DNA of 64,000 bases. It comes from Candidatus Leptovillus gracilis. Its GTDB lineage: Bacteria; Chloroflexota; Anaerolineae; Promineifilales; Promineifilaceae. The stretch's first letter is position 1. The number at the start of each line of letters is the position of its first letter. Below the pieces are notes generated by a model, which saw only the letters and a program-made list of their open reading frames with translations, ran no database searches and was not told the origin of the DNA. Of the stretch, positions 51,803-60,124 are shown piece after piece. Location of the stretch: assembly GCA_016716065.1 (NCBI GenBank), contig JADJXA010000012.1:124001-188000 (forward strand). Direction: 5' to 3'. The translations under genes and the position numbers were made by a program.

Positions 51803-53056
51803 TCAACCTATTTCAAACAATTTTTCATACTTATCCAGCAAGCTCTGCGCCACCTGGGGCCAGGAAAACAACATTTGGGCGCGTTCATAGCCGAGCTGTT
51901 GTAATTCCTGGCGCAGCTGCGCATCGGCAAAAACGCGCAAAATGGCAGCCGCCAACGCCGCAACATCGCCACGATCTACCAACAACCCGGCACGGCCGTT
52001 ATCCGTAATTTCCACCATGCCACCGGCGCGGGTCGCCACTACCGGAATCCGCGTAGTCATCGCTTCTACCAGGCTCATACCAAACGATTCGCTGTAAGAG
52101 GGATTCACCAATACGGCCGCATTCTGGTAATGCTTCACCAAATCGGCCTGCCCCATACCACCCAGAAAATTCACCCGATCCTTCAGGCGGTCAGGAATCA
52201 ATCGTTGCAGATATACACTGTAATCTTCCTGATAAAACCTCACCAGACCTTGCACCAGCGGATCCTCACTAACGCCGACGATAAATTCGCTTGGTAACGA
52301 GCCAGTGGGACCGGCTATATCCAGGGACGCCTCCGGATATTTTTCTGCCACCAGACAAAACGCCTCTATCAGATCATGAATCCCTTTTTCCGGTGACACC
52401 CGGCCGACAAACAAGATACGTTTGTCAGTCAGGGCTGACACGCCATTGTCTTCTTTAGCGACAAACACATCAGCATCCACACCATTGTAAATAGCCTGGC
52501 AGCGATCCGCGTAATGGGGATAACGCTGGCGCGCCAATTCGGCTATGTAGTTACTCGACCCCAAAACCAGATCAGATTGGGCGATTCTTTGCTCCATGAC
52601 ATCATAATCAAGCTGGTTCAGCCACTCACAGTTCATGTGTAACACAATCTTCGCTTTGGGGTTGAGGGCGCGAATAATCGGCACAAACTGGGTGAAGTTA
52701 TGGATGTGGATGATCTGTACATTTTGCCGCCGCAGATGCGCGGCAATCTGAAAAGCGTAATCAAAATAATAGAGGCGAGAAGCGTACAGAGGTAAGCCGT
52801 CATTTGACTTTAGTTTTCCCATGTAGTTCAGCATGACCCGGTTGGGGATGACCGGCGGAACAAAATGATAGCGAACATTCTGCTGCCCATTCCAAGATTT
52901 CTGCAGGCTGGAACGTTTGCCATAAACCAAAACTTCGTGGGTCTTAGCGATCTGTGGTGCAACTTTATAGGTCCAGATGCCAATGGAATTCTGGTACGGC
53001 GGGATGAGCATATCCAACGGCTGGTTGACAAAAGCGATTTTCATAGGCATTTCCAT
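51803..53056 (-). CDS. GT4-type glycosyltransferase
   Basis: The GT-B enzyme has VQIIHIHNFTQFVPI in the N-terminal half, RILFVGRVSPEKGIHDLIEA, EASLDIAGPTGSLP, AAVLVNPSYSESFGMSLVEA and GGMVEITDNGRAGLLVD. It is a canonical active GT4. The frame is open up to 53116, but that first part translates a TATTCGG-type repeat; MEMPMKIAFVNQP from 53056, or an ATG one to four codons further on, is more likely. It gives about 417 residues. Confidence 0.88.
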   Translation of the reverse strand: MEMPMKIAFVNQPLDMLIPPYQNSIGIWTYKVAPQIAKTHEVLVYGKRSSLQKSWNGQQNVRYHFVPPVIPNRVMLNYMGKLKSNDGLPLYASRLYYFDYAFQIAAHLRRQNVQIIHIHNFTQFVPIIRALNPKAKIVLHMNCEWLNQLDYDVMEQRIAQSDLVLGSSNYIAELARQRYPHYADRCQAIYNGVDADVFVAKEDNGVSALTDKRILFVGRVSPEKGIHDLIEAFCLVAEKYPEASLDIAGPTGSLPSEFIVGVSEDPLVQGLVRFYQEDYSVYLQRLIPDRLKDRVNFLGGMGQADLVKHYQNAAVLVNPSYSESFGMSLVEAMTTRIPVVATRAGGMVEITDNGRAGLLVDRGDVAALAAAILRVFADAQLRQELQQLGYERAQMLFSWPQVAQSLLDKYEKLFEIG

Positions 53057-53172
53057 AGAGCCTGGTAGCCGTGTATTCGGTAATCCGTATCCCGTATTCC
53101 GTAGCGTCTCTGGCAAATGCCAACGGAAAACGACATACAGACTTAGGTTTACGGCTACTAGCGACTATAAAG

Positions 53173-54147
53173 TCATGAATGCCAGGGTTCCGGGTCAGCC
53201 TGCGCTTTTTGCGCTTCCCACGCTTGTGACCAGGCAACAGATTTGTGGATGCCGTCACGGAGAGATGTTTGCGGGGTGTAATCTAGTACGGCGCGCGCCT
53301 TGCCGATGTTGGCGACGTAATGGGTCACTTCGCCCACCCGCGCCGGTTTGATCGTCATCTCGGGCTTTTTGCCCAACGCTTCACCAATAAATTCAGCCAT
53401 GGCGACGAGGGTGTTGCCTTGTCCATAAGCCAGGTTGATGGTGTGGTTGACCGGATGGCCGCCGACCAGAAGTTTAATGCCGCGATAGACGCCATTGATG
53501 CAGTCATCTACGTAGGTGAAATCCAATACTTTGTCTTTGCCATAGACAGTAATTGGCTCACCCTGCCCGATTTTGCGCACGAATAGGGGGATAACACGCT
53601 CCATGCGCTCGATGTCGTTGTCGTAACGGCCGTACACATTGCTAAATCGGAACACCAGATAGCGTAAGCCATAACATTGCGCATACGAATAAATGAGCGC
53701 TTCCCCGGAAATTTTGCTGGCCGAATATGGACTTTCCGTATAGGCAAAGTCGGCGTAGGTCTCTTCCGTGATGTAACGGTGAATGTCGCCATACACTTCC
53801 CGCGAGCTGCTAAAAATAATCGGCAGATTGTTCTGGCGGCAAAATTCCAACACGTTAAACGTCATGGTAATGTTTTCCAGGGCGCGGTCCGGTTGTTCCA
53901 CCAATTCATGCACTTTGGCGTGGGCGGCAAAATGCACCACCACATCCAGATTTTCTGGGTACTCAATGCCTATCCCGCCTGAATAATGATGATACGGGAT
54001 GCTCAAATCCTGAATAATCGTGCTGATGTCGTTGGTCCAAGAATTCGGCCGTTTGTCCACGCCGAAGACCTGGTGTCCTTCTTGCTGCAAAAAGAGGCCG
54101 AGGTTCGTGCCGATTTGCCCACTCGAACCGGTGATGAGTATACGCAT
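53173..54147 (-). CDS. NAD-dependent sugar epimerase/dehydratase
   Basis: The extended SDR begins MRILITGSSGQIGTNLGLFL, with IIFSSSREVYGDIH and the catalytic YSASK intact. ATG 54147 has a strong ribosome site (AGGAG), giving 324 residues; the longer frame to 54189 is less likely. It would change the configuration of, or dehydrate, an NDP-sugar for the EPS. It differs from the other epimerase (22360), where the Tyr appears lost. The upstream side carries a copy of the 50-nt repeat (54340-54389). Confidence 0.9.
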   Translation of the reverse strand: MRILITGSSGQIGTNLGLFLQQEGHQVFGVDKRPNSWTNDISTIIQDLSIPYHHYSGGIGIEYPENLDVVVHFAAHAKVHELVEQPDRALENITMTFNVLEFCRQNNLPIIFSSSREVYGDIHRYITEETYADFAYTESPYSASKISGEALIYSYAQCYGLRYLVFRFSNVYGRYDNDIERMERVIPLFVRKIGQGEPITVYGKDKVLDFTYVDDCINGVYRGIKLLVGGHPVNHTINLAYGQGNTLVAMAEFIGEALGKKPEMTIKPARVGEVTHYVANIGKARAVLDYTPQTSLRDGIHKSVAWSQAWEAQKAQADPEPWHS

Positions 54148-54339
54148 TGAAAATCTCCTGATCTGATTTTGGACAATGATTGCTATCATTACCAGAGTAG
54201 TAAAGCAATCTGAAGAACAGCATTACGCCGACAAAATGATCCCCCTGCTCCAGCCAGGCCGGATAGTTTGCCACAATTCAGGTCGAAAATTGCCCCTATT
54301 CGCCGGTTTCTGCTATCTGTTGTCATCTCCCTTGAAAAT

Positions 54340-54389
54340 GGGAGCGCGGACGTCCCGTCCGCCCCGGCAGGCGAGACGCCTGCGCTCCC
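54340..54389. repeat. 50-nt double-hairpin repeat, distant inverted copy
   Basis: This is the same unit as at 3723, 3829 and 3931 in reverse orientation, with both internal hairpins and the outer stem (GGGAGC/GCTCCC) intact. Flanking AAAA/TTTT and the conserved neighbour sequence (gggtgcaacccactcat) are also shared. It lies between the epimerase and VanZ-like genes. Confidence 0.92.
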
Positions 54390-54438
54390 AGGGTTTTCAT
54401 TCGTGGTGGTGGGTGCAACCCACTCATGAAGTCTCTTG

Positions 54439-56037
54439 TCATTTGTCGGGTAGGGCGGGCATGGGTTCAACTAGGCGCAGCCAATGTAGAAGGAGAAAAC
54501 CGGCTGTTATTACAATCGCGTTGAAGGCAGCATAACCGGGTTGAAACTGGTAATGGCGCAGTAACAGGCTTAACAAGCCCTCCCACATGATCGCCGGCAA
54601 GGCGATGGCTGGAACCAGCCAGAATATCAGGGGTGGCCGGGCGAGTCGCTGGTGCTGCTGGAGCAAGGCCAACCAGTACATCCAGGGTAAAAACAGACAG
54701 ATGGTATAAAGCAGCCTAAAAACAGCCATATTGCCACGATTCAGGCGCATCTGCCCGACTTCGTTGGGGAAGGTTTTAATGAACAGGGCTGCGGCCGGTA
54801 ACAGTTCAATGGTGTACACGTTGGTTGGGTCGTCTATGCTCAGGCGCACGGCCGTTCTGTCATACGTTATCACAATCTGGTGTAGACCACCATTGGTAAA
54901 CACACCGGGTATGATAAATTCGGGGGTACGGCCGTTTTCCCCCGTCAGCGGCGTGCGTAAGCGCAGCACCAGGGCCGCGCCTTCTTGCCCCAATGTCAGG
55001 TTGCGCCGGTATGGGTCGCCGGAAATAGACATCAGCCGGGCCGGGCCGCCTTGGGCCACGTCGCCGGACGCGGCTGTCAGACCCAGGGTGAATTGGGAAG
55101 TGGTGGCGAGGGCCTGAGAAACGGCCGTTACCGCCCCCTCGCTCGCCAACCAGCCGTGCCTGGACAGCAGAATACCTTGTGGCGTAGTCACCAACGCGCC
55201 GCTGCCTTGTGGGACCAACGGCGGGAAATTGGCGTCAGCCGTCGCCAGAAAGTCATAATGGGCCACCAGTGAAGCGCCAGCAACGGCCATGACATTCTCG
55301 CCGGTCAGCAGCCGCGCCACTTCGCCGTCCGAAAAGGCGCGGTCGGCCAGGTAAAGCCGGCCCAACACGCCGTGCCACGGTCTGTCCTGCGTCTGCTCAT
55401 TGCCCACAATCAACGGAAACTGGTCGTCCCAATTGCTCAACTGAGTGGTGGTTGGCAGCCAGACAGCCAGGGCCAACCAGGCAGCCAGATACAACAGACA
55501 AATGATGAAAAAACGGCGGGGGGTGCGCAACGGCCGTATCCCCTCCGCCAACCTGCCCACGCCACCCCACATTTGCCCGCCCCACCGGTAAAGGATGGCG
55601 CAGCCAACGGCCGTGCCCAATCCATTCGCCAATACATCAGGCACAGTAGGAAAACGCAGCAAGGCCACCGCCTGAACAACCTCCAGCAAGGCAGACAGCA
55701 TCAAGCCAACCAACAGCGCCAGCCAACAGGCGGGCCAGAGCCGCCAACGCCGCGCCAGCAGCAATCCGCCCAGACCAAAGCCCAGCGGCGCAAACAAAAC
55801 AACGTTGCGTGGAATGTCGGCCAGCGCGTAACTGGCGATCAGGGTCCAATCAAAATCGCCCAAAACCGCACGCCAGGACGCGCCGCTCTGGATGAAAAAA
55901 TCGAAGGGAAACAGCGTGGCATACAAAATGACAAAAAGACCCATCCCCACCACAAACCACGACCGGCGTATCAGCCGGGCAGGGTGTGGCAAGGGTTCTT
56001 GTGGCAAGGGTTCTTGTGAGTTGTCGGGTGGCAGCAT
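54439..56037 (-). CDS. VanZ-like membrane protein with an inserted LamG domain
   Basis: The 532-residue protein has N-terminal helices (about 28-175) of the VanZ type, including DIPRNVVLFAPLGFGLGGLL and PTVPDVLANGLGTAVG. A LamG-like sandwich (about 190-400; YRRNLTLGQEGAALVLRLR) follows, then three or four C-terminal helices (about 430-525). The LamG block closely matches that in the FG-GAP protein at 46519, which suggests domain sharing within the locus. The start region contains a 15-base tandem repeat encoding PQEPL twice. The function is unknown; VanZ proteins are implicated in teicoplanin resistance and polysaccharide-related loci. Confidence 0.78.
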   Translation of the reverse strand: MLPPDNSQEPLPQEPLPHPARLIRRSWFVVGMGLFVILYATLFPFDFFIQSGASWRAVLGDFDWTLIASYALADIPRNVVLFAPLGFGLGGLLLARRWRLWPACWLALLVGLMLSALLEVVQAVALLRFPTVPDVLANGLGTAVGCAILYRWGGQMWGGVGRLAEGIRPLRTPRRFFIICLLYLAAWLALAVWLPTTTQLSNWDDQFPLIVGNEQTQDRPWHGVLGRLYLADRAFSDGEVARLLTGENVMAVAGASLVAHYDFLATADANFPPLVPQGSGALVTTPQGILLSRHGWLASEGAVTAVSQALATTSQFTLGLTAASGDVAQGGPARLMSISGDPYRRNLTLGQEGAALVLRLRTPLTGENGRTPEFIIPGVFTNGGLHQIVITYDRTAVRLSIDDPTNVYTIELLPAAALFIKTFPNEVGQMRLNRGNMAVFRLLYTICLFLPWMYWLALLQQHQRLARPPLIFWLVPAIALPAIMWEGLLSLLLRHYQFQPGYAAFNAIVITAGFLLLHWLRLVEPMPALPDK

Positions 56038-56099
56038 GGTGGGGTCTACTCATTACTCGCAAAGGTCATCATCTGACATTTTTGTCAACTTGTCAGATG

Positions 56100-56879
56100 T
56101 CACCTTGTCAAGTACAGCTCTGCCAGGAGAGTGGTCAACGCCTCGTTGAGGCGGTGGTAGCCGGCGGCGTTGAGATGCAGATAGTCAGCGGCATACTCGT
56201 CGCGCAGCGCGCCATTGTCATCGGCCAGCAAGGCGTGGGCGTCCAGGATGATGACGTTGTCGGCGGCCAGGGTGCGCAGGGCGTCGTTGACGGTTTGCAC
56301 GGCCGTTTCCACCTCCGCCGACCAGTACATTCTTTCCAGCAGCGGCGGGGTTTGCACCGGGAAAATGGTCGTCAGCACCACCACCGCGCCATCGGCGGCA
56401 GCTTTTGCCACGATCTGGCGGATGTTGCCGGTGGTGGCGGCCACAATCGCCGCCTGCTCGGCCGGCAGCGCCGGGATAACGCGCAAATCGTTGATGCCTA
56501 CCTGCACCACCACCACGTCGGGCTGCACTGGAGCAGCGTGGGTTTCGTAGCGCAAATTGCTTTGCACGGCCGTTTGCCCATCCAACCCCCGATTCACAAA
56601 CACAAACGCGCCGACTTCTGGCGGGACAGGCCAGGCCGCCGCCCGCGAATCGCCATAAAACAAGACAAGCCTGCCATCTCTGGCCTCGGTCCCGGCATCC
56701 GCCGCTGCCCTAAATTGATCTAAACCCAGAGGATTTAATGTCACCCGGCTCAATTCCCGGTAAACATGGCGGAAGCGCTTCACCAGGATAACATTGAGGC
56801 TGAGGGAGACGACAAGCAGGAGAAGCAGACCCACCAACGGCAGCGCGACCCGATAAACCGAATGCATAGAATTATTCAA
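56100..56879 (-). CDS. SGNH/GDSL hydrolase, membrane-anchored
   Basis: The 259-residue protein has an N-terminal signal anchor (VALPLVGLLLLLVVSLSLNV), then VLFYGDSRAAAWP with the catalytic Ser, VVVQVGINDLR with the oxyanion Asn, and DYLHLNAAGYHRL with the Asp and His. It is thus a complete SGNH esterase on the outer face of the membrane. In an EPS locus it may remove or transfer acetyl groups on polymer. It is 17 bases downstream of the small membrane gene. Confidence 0.88.
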   Translation of the reverse strand: MNNSMHSVYRVALPLVGLLLLLVVSLSLNVILVKRFRHVYRELSRVTLNPLGLDQFRAAADAGTEARDGRLVLFYGDSRAAAWPVPPEVGAFVFVNRGLDGQTAVQSNLRYETHAAPVQPDVVVVQVGINDLRVIPALPAEQAAIVAATTGNIRQIVAKAAADGAVVVLTTIFPVQTPPLLERMYWSAEVETAVQTVNDALRTLAADNVIILDAHALLADDNGALRDEYAADYLHLNAAGYHRLNEALTTLLAELYLTR

Positions 56880-56895
56880 CGTTGAAATGCTCCCG

Positions 56896-57480
56896 TTAGT
56901 TGGCGCGGCGGCGCAGGTTCACCAACGCGGCCGCAGCGATGAGGAGGGCGCCGATGAGTTCTAGCAGCCAGTTAATGCGGATGCCACCCGTAAAACGTGA
57001 CAATTCGGGCAGATAAATCCCGTAAAACGAGGCGATGCGCACACCGACGAAACGCAAAATCGCCACCAATCCCAACAAGAGAAATATGTAATTGCGCCAA
57101 TACCGACGCACGCTCCAGCCAATTACCACCACCACAACCAGACCAACAGCAGCAAAAACGAGCAAAAAAAGCACCTGCGCCCGCTGGCCGTATTCGTACC
57201 AGCCCTGCTCCCAGGCGATGCCTTTGATGGTGGACGTAAACCAGGTTTGTAAATCGAGCTGCTTATTGAGGCCCAGAAACAAGAGCGCCAAAGCCAGCCC
57301 AGCCCAAATCAGCCCATGAGGGCGCGGGTCGGTGTTGGGGAAGATTTGTCTGACAGAGAGGGCGCACAGGAAACAGAGAACGGCCGTTAGCAGGTATACG
57401 GCCGTCGTCAGCCAGCCCAACAACGTCGGGTCGCCGCCCACAAACTGCCCAGAAGCCGCCCAACTCGCAGCCAATAACAT
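56896..57480 (-). CDS. Small membrane protein, paralogue of 20684
   Basis: The product of about 194 residues has about five helices. The frame is open to 57516, overlapping the DUF4260 gene; ATG 57480 (MLLAASWAASGQ) is a more likely start but has no clear ribosome site. It shares with the 20684 product a block LGLNKQLDLQTWFT and similar helix order. Both belong to the EPS locus and neither has a known function. The tail ends in RRR. Confidence 0.7.
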   Translation of the reverse strand: MLLAASWAASGQFVGGDPTLLGWLTTAVYLLTAVLCFLCALSVRQIFPNTDPRPHGLIWAGLALALLFLGLNKQLDLQTWFTSTIKGIAWEQGWYEYGQRAQVLFLLVFAAVGLVVVVVIGWSVRRYWRNYIFLLLGLVAILRFVGVRIASFYGIYLPELSRFTGGIRINWLLELIGALLIAAAALVNLRRRAN

Positions 57481-57493
57481 CTCATTCACGCGC

Positions 57494-57856
57494 TCACCCA
57501 GCTCCCCCACGACCAATCTGGCCTAAATGGGTATGTTGGAACGAATCGGTATACTTCAAACCATAGCCGAACACCCGATCCAGGCAGGAATGTCCCAATA
57601 GAATCAACCCCACCAGTTGCAGCCAGGGAACCTGCCCATAACCACCCAAGACAAACAGGGCGACAGCCACACCTTTATGATGTACAACGTTGTAAGTCCA
57701 TGCGCCTACCCTCGGCCCCAGCAGATAACCTATCATGCTGAGATCGGGCAGCAAAAATAAAACGGGAAACCACCACCAGGCGTAGTCGAGACCAAGAAAG
57801 AGATAGAAGGCCAACACGGCCAGCAGCAGCTCTTCGATTCTAATGAGGTTTTTCAC
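57494..57856 (-). CDS. DUF4260-family membrane protein
   Basis: The 120-residue protein (GTG start at 57856) has four helices and the family pattern LFLLPDLSMIGYLLGPRVG, YNVVHHKG and LGHSCLDRVFGYGLKYTDSF near the C terminus. The start overlaps the stop of the esterase gene by four bases (GTGA), showing translational coupling. The extended frame to 57904 is not needed. DUF4260 proteins are of unknown role. Confidence 0.85.
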   Translation of the reverse strand: MKNLIRIEELLLAVLAFYLFLGLDYAWWWFPVLFLLPDLSMIGYLLGPRVGAWTYNVVHHKGVAVALFVLGGYGQVPWLQLVGLILLGHSCLDRVFGYGLKYTDSFQHTHLGQIGRGGAG

Positions 57857-58608
57857 ATCACCCGCTCCATAAAGTCCAATGTCAGCGCCGCCACTGCTTC
57901 CCACTCCTGGTCAAGCGCCACCACATGCGACGAATTTGCCATCCACACCAGCTCCTTGACCTCCGACGAAACGCCATCCAGGATGATTTGCCCGGCGGCC
58001 GGGTCAATCGTCGTATCGTGGCGGCCCTGTACCACCAACACCGGCTGCGTGATGCGGCCCAGACGGCGACGCACTTCACGCCCCAAACGCAGCAGCTCCA
58101 TCGCCCCACGCAGCGGGTTCACAGGATACCCCTGCCACAAGTCACTGCCATCCAACGATTCTTTGGGCACAAATTCGATGAAGGGCGCGGCGGCATACAG
58201 GCGCAGCACGTCTTGGGGAGAGGCGGCCAGTTTGATCGCCGGGGCATAGTTCAGCACCCCGGCGATTTCCGGGTAGCGGCTGGCCAGATACAGGGCAATC
58301 ACTGCCCCGGTGGATTCACCACCGACAAAAACCCTGTCGCACAGAGTGAGCAGGTGGTGATAAGTAGCAACGGCCGTTTCCACCCAATCGCCCCAGGTAA
58401 CATGGTTCAGGTCCTCCGGCTTTGTGCCATGCCCAGGCAGCAGCGGCCCGGTGACAGTGTAGCCGCGTTGGTGCAGGTATCCGGCGATGGGGCGCACTTC
58501 GGCCGTGGTCGCCGTCAGACCATGCAGCAGCAGCACGCCAACCGGGCCGGCCGGCCAAAAAAAGGATTCACCCGCCAGGTGGGGATTATGCAAAGCTTCG
58601 TTGATCAT
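57853..58608 (-). CDS. Alpha/beta hydrolase, carboxylesterase type
   Basis: The 251-residue protein has LLLHGLTATTAEVRPIAGYL, the nucleophile elbow GGESTGA and a C-terminal His in NSSHVVALDQE, with the acid in VVQGRHDTTIDP. It is similar in size to Est30-like carboxylesterases that hydrolyse short-chain esters. Its ATG overlaps the stop of the gene upstream (ATGA), and its stop overlaps the DUF4260 start, making a tightly coupled trio. GGAGG precedes the start. Confidence 0.9.
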   Translation of the reverse strand: MINEALHNPHLAGESFFWPAGPVGVLLLHGLTATTAEVRPIAGYLHQRGYTVTGPLLPGHGTKPEDLNHVTWGDWVETAVATYHHLLTLCDRVFVGGESTGAVIALYLASRYPEIAGVLNYAPAIKLAASPQDVLRLYAAAPFIEFVPKESLDGSDLWQGYPVNPLRGAMELLRLGREVRRRLGRITQPVLVVQGRHDTTIDPAAGQIILDGVSSEVKELVWMANSSHVVALDQEWEAVAALTLDFMERVM

Positions 58609-59471
58609 CTATTCCTCCGCCAAACCGGGCGCGTCAGGCAGGTCGCGCCGCCTTCGGCTTTCAGCGAAATCTCGTCACCCTGATAGGTGAGGACAACACA
58701 GCCGGCCGCTTCCAACCGCCGCTGTGTGATGGGATTGCCCGCCAGCATCAGGCACAGCCCTGGTTTAATTGCCAGCACATTCGGCCCCATCATCAAAAAC
58801 TCCGCCTCCGGCACGGCTACAAAGCGAAAGCCACGCGCCGCAAGCATCTGCCACAGGGGCACAGGCATGAACGGCGGGTAGACTACCGCCAGATCGCTGT
58901 CCACAATGCTGATAAAAGACATGAGGTGCAGACACGCTTCCGGCCCCTGATAATATGGCAGTTGCACCGGCACAATGTCCACCTCCGGCAAGGCTTCCTG
59001 GAGTTGGCGCAGCCCTTCGGCATTGGTGCGGAAGCCCTGCCCGACAGCCAGGGTGCGCTCGTCTACCCAGAGCAAATCGCCGCCTTCGGCCAGGGCACCG
59101 CCATGCAGCCGGTAATGGATGGGCACGCCCATCTGCGCCAACTGCTGGGCCATCGCCTCTTCTTCGCCGCGCCGCAGCGCCTTGCCCATGCGCAAGATGA
59201 TCGCGCCCCGGTCACAAACGATGGCCGGGTCGTGGACAAACATGGCGTCGGCGTGGTCGGGCAAAGGGCTGGAGTGATAGACGACTTTGGCCCCGGCATC
59301 CTGGAGATGGCGGACGAAGGCATCGTGTTCTTGTTGGGCGGTGGGCAAAAACGGCCGTGCCGCGTAATGCCATTTCTCTGGGTCAGCGCCGCCAAAGGCT
59401 TCATCCGGGCGGCGCACCAAAACCGTTTGCAAGGGGGCGACCATGCTCTGGCTGCCGTAAGGTTGGGTCAT
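58605..59471 (-). CDS. Amidinotransferase-fold hydrolase (DDAH/arginine deiminase-like)
   Basis: The 288-residue protein matches dimethylarginine dimethylaminohydrolase-like enzymes: FVHDPAIVCDRGAII, HGGALAEGGDLLWVDE with the substrate acids, CLHLMSFISIVD with the catalytic His and the C-terminal nucleophile Cys in GGATCLTRPVW. It probably hydrolyses the guanidine group of arginine or a methylated arginine. It is coupled to the esterase by a 4-base overlap. An alternative start, MVAPLQTVLVR, lies at residue 11. Confidence 0.88.
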   Translation of the reverse strand: MTQPYGSQSMVAPLQTVLVRRPDEAFGGADPEKWHYAARPFLPTAQQEHDAFVRHLQDAGAKVVYHSSPLPDHADAMFVHDPAIVCDRGAIILRMGKALRRGEEEAMAQQLAQMGVPIHYRLHGGALAEGGDLLWVDERTLAVGQGFRTNAEGLRQLQEALPEVDIVPVQLPYYQGPEACLHLMSFISIVDSDLAVVYPPFMPVPLWQMLAARGFRFVAVPEAEFLMMGPNVLAIKPGLCLMLAGNPITQRRLEAAGCVVLTYQGDEISLKAEGGATCLTRPVWRRNR

Positions 59472-59483
59472 AAGTTTGTCGGG

Positions 59484-60062
59484 TTAACTGGCAAATAGAT
59501 CGGCTACCACACAACGGAAGCCGGGCAAGATGTCATCGAGGGTGAGAACGGCCGTGCCCGTCAATTCCTGCAACGCCGTCGGGGCGCGGTAAACAGACAC
59601 GGTTTGCTCGTCTGGTTCAATAATCAGCACCACGTTCACGCCGGCGGCGAAATATTCACGTAATTTGCGCCGCACGTCATTCCAGCGGTCGGAGGGGGAT
59701 AAAATTTCGACCACCAGTTCTGGGGGCACGTCGAGAAAAGAATTGGGCGATGCCTGGGCCAGCCGTTCGTGAGAGATGAACAGGATGTCGGCGGCGCGGA
59801 TGGTGTCGGGATCGCGCTGGACGTAGATGCCCACTTCGCCCACCATGATTTCACCCAGGTTGTTTTCAGCCACAAAGTCGCCCAGCAAACGAGCTAATTT
59901 ATATTCAAAACGGCCGTGCTGTATCTTCGTCGGACTCATCGGCACAATCCTCCCCTCGACCAATTCGCATGGCCCCATATCCCCCATTTCCAACAATTCT
60001 TCACCGGTGATTAAGGCGTCTGTTTCTAATTGGGTTTGTTCTGCTACGGCTTGCATTGCCAT
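59484..60062 (-). CDS. Uma2-family (DUF820) endonuclease-like protein
   Basis: The 192-residue protein has the PD-(D/E)XK layout of the Uma2 group: RAADILFIS, PELVVEILSPSDR and FAAGVNVVLIIEPDEQTVSV. These proteins are abundant in Cyanobacteria and Chloroflexota and have no settled function. The start ATG has GGAGG upstream. It stands alone, twelve bases upstream of the DDAH-like gene. Confidence 0.9.
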   Translation of the reverse strand: MAMQAVAEQTQLETDALITGEELLEMGDMGPCELVEGRIVPMSPTKIQHGRFEYKLARLLGDFVAENNLGEIMVGEVGIYVQRDPDTIRAADILFISHERLAQASPNSFLDVPPELVVEILSPSDRWNDVRRKLREYFAAGVNVVLIIEPDEQTVSVYRAPTALQELTGTAVLTLDDILPGFRCVVADLFAS

Positions 60063-60124
60063 AAGAGCCTCCAGGCGTCAACTTCCTGTGTACCAATCCA
60101 ATCGCGCTAAATTGTAGCACAGTT

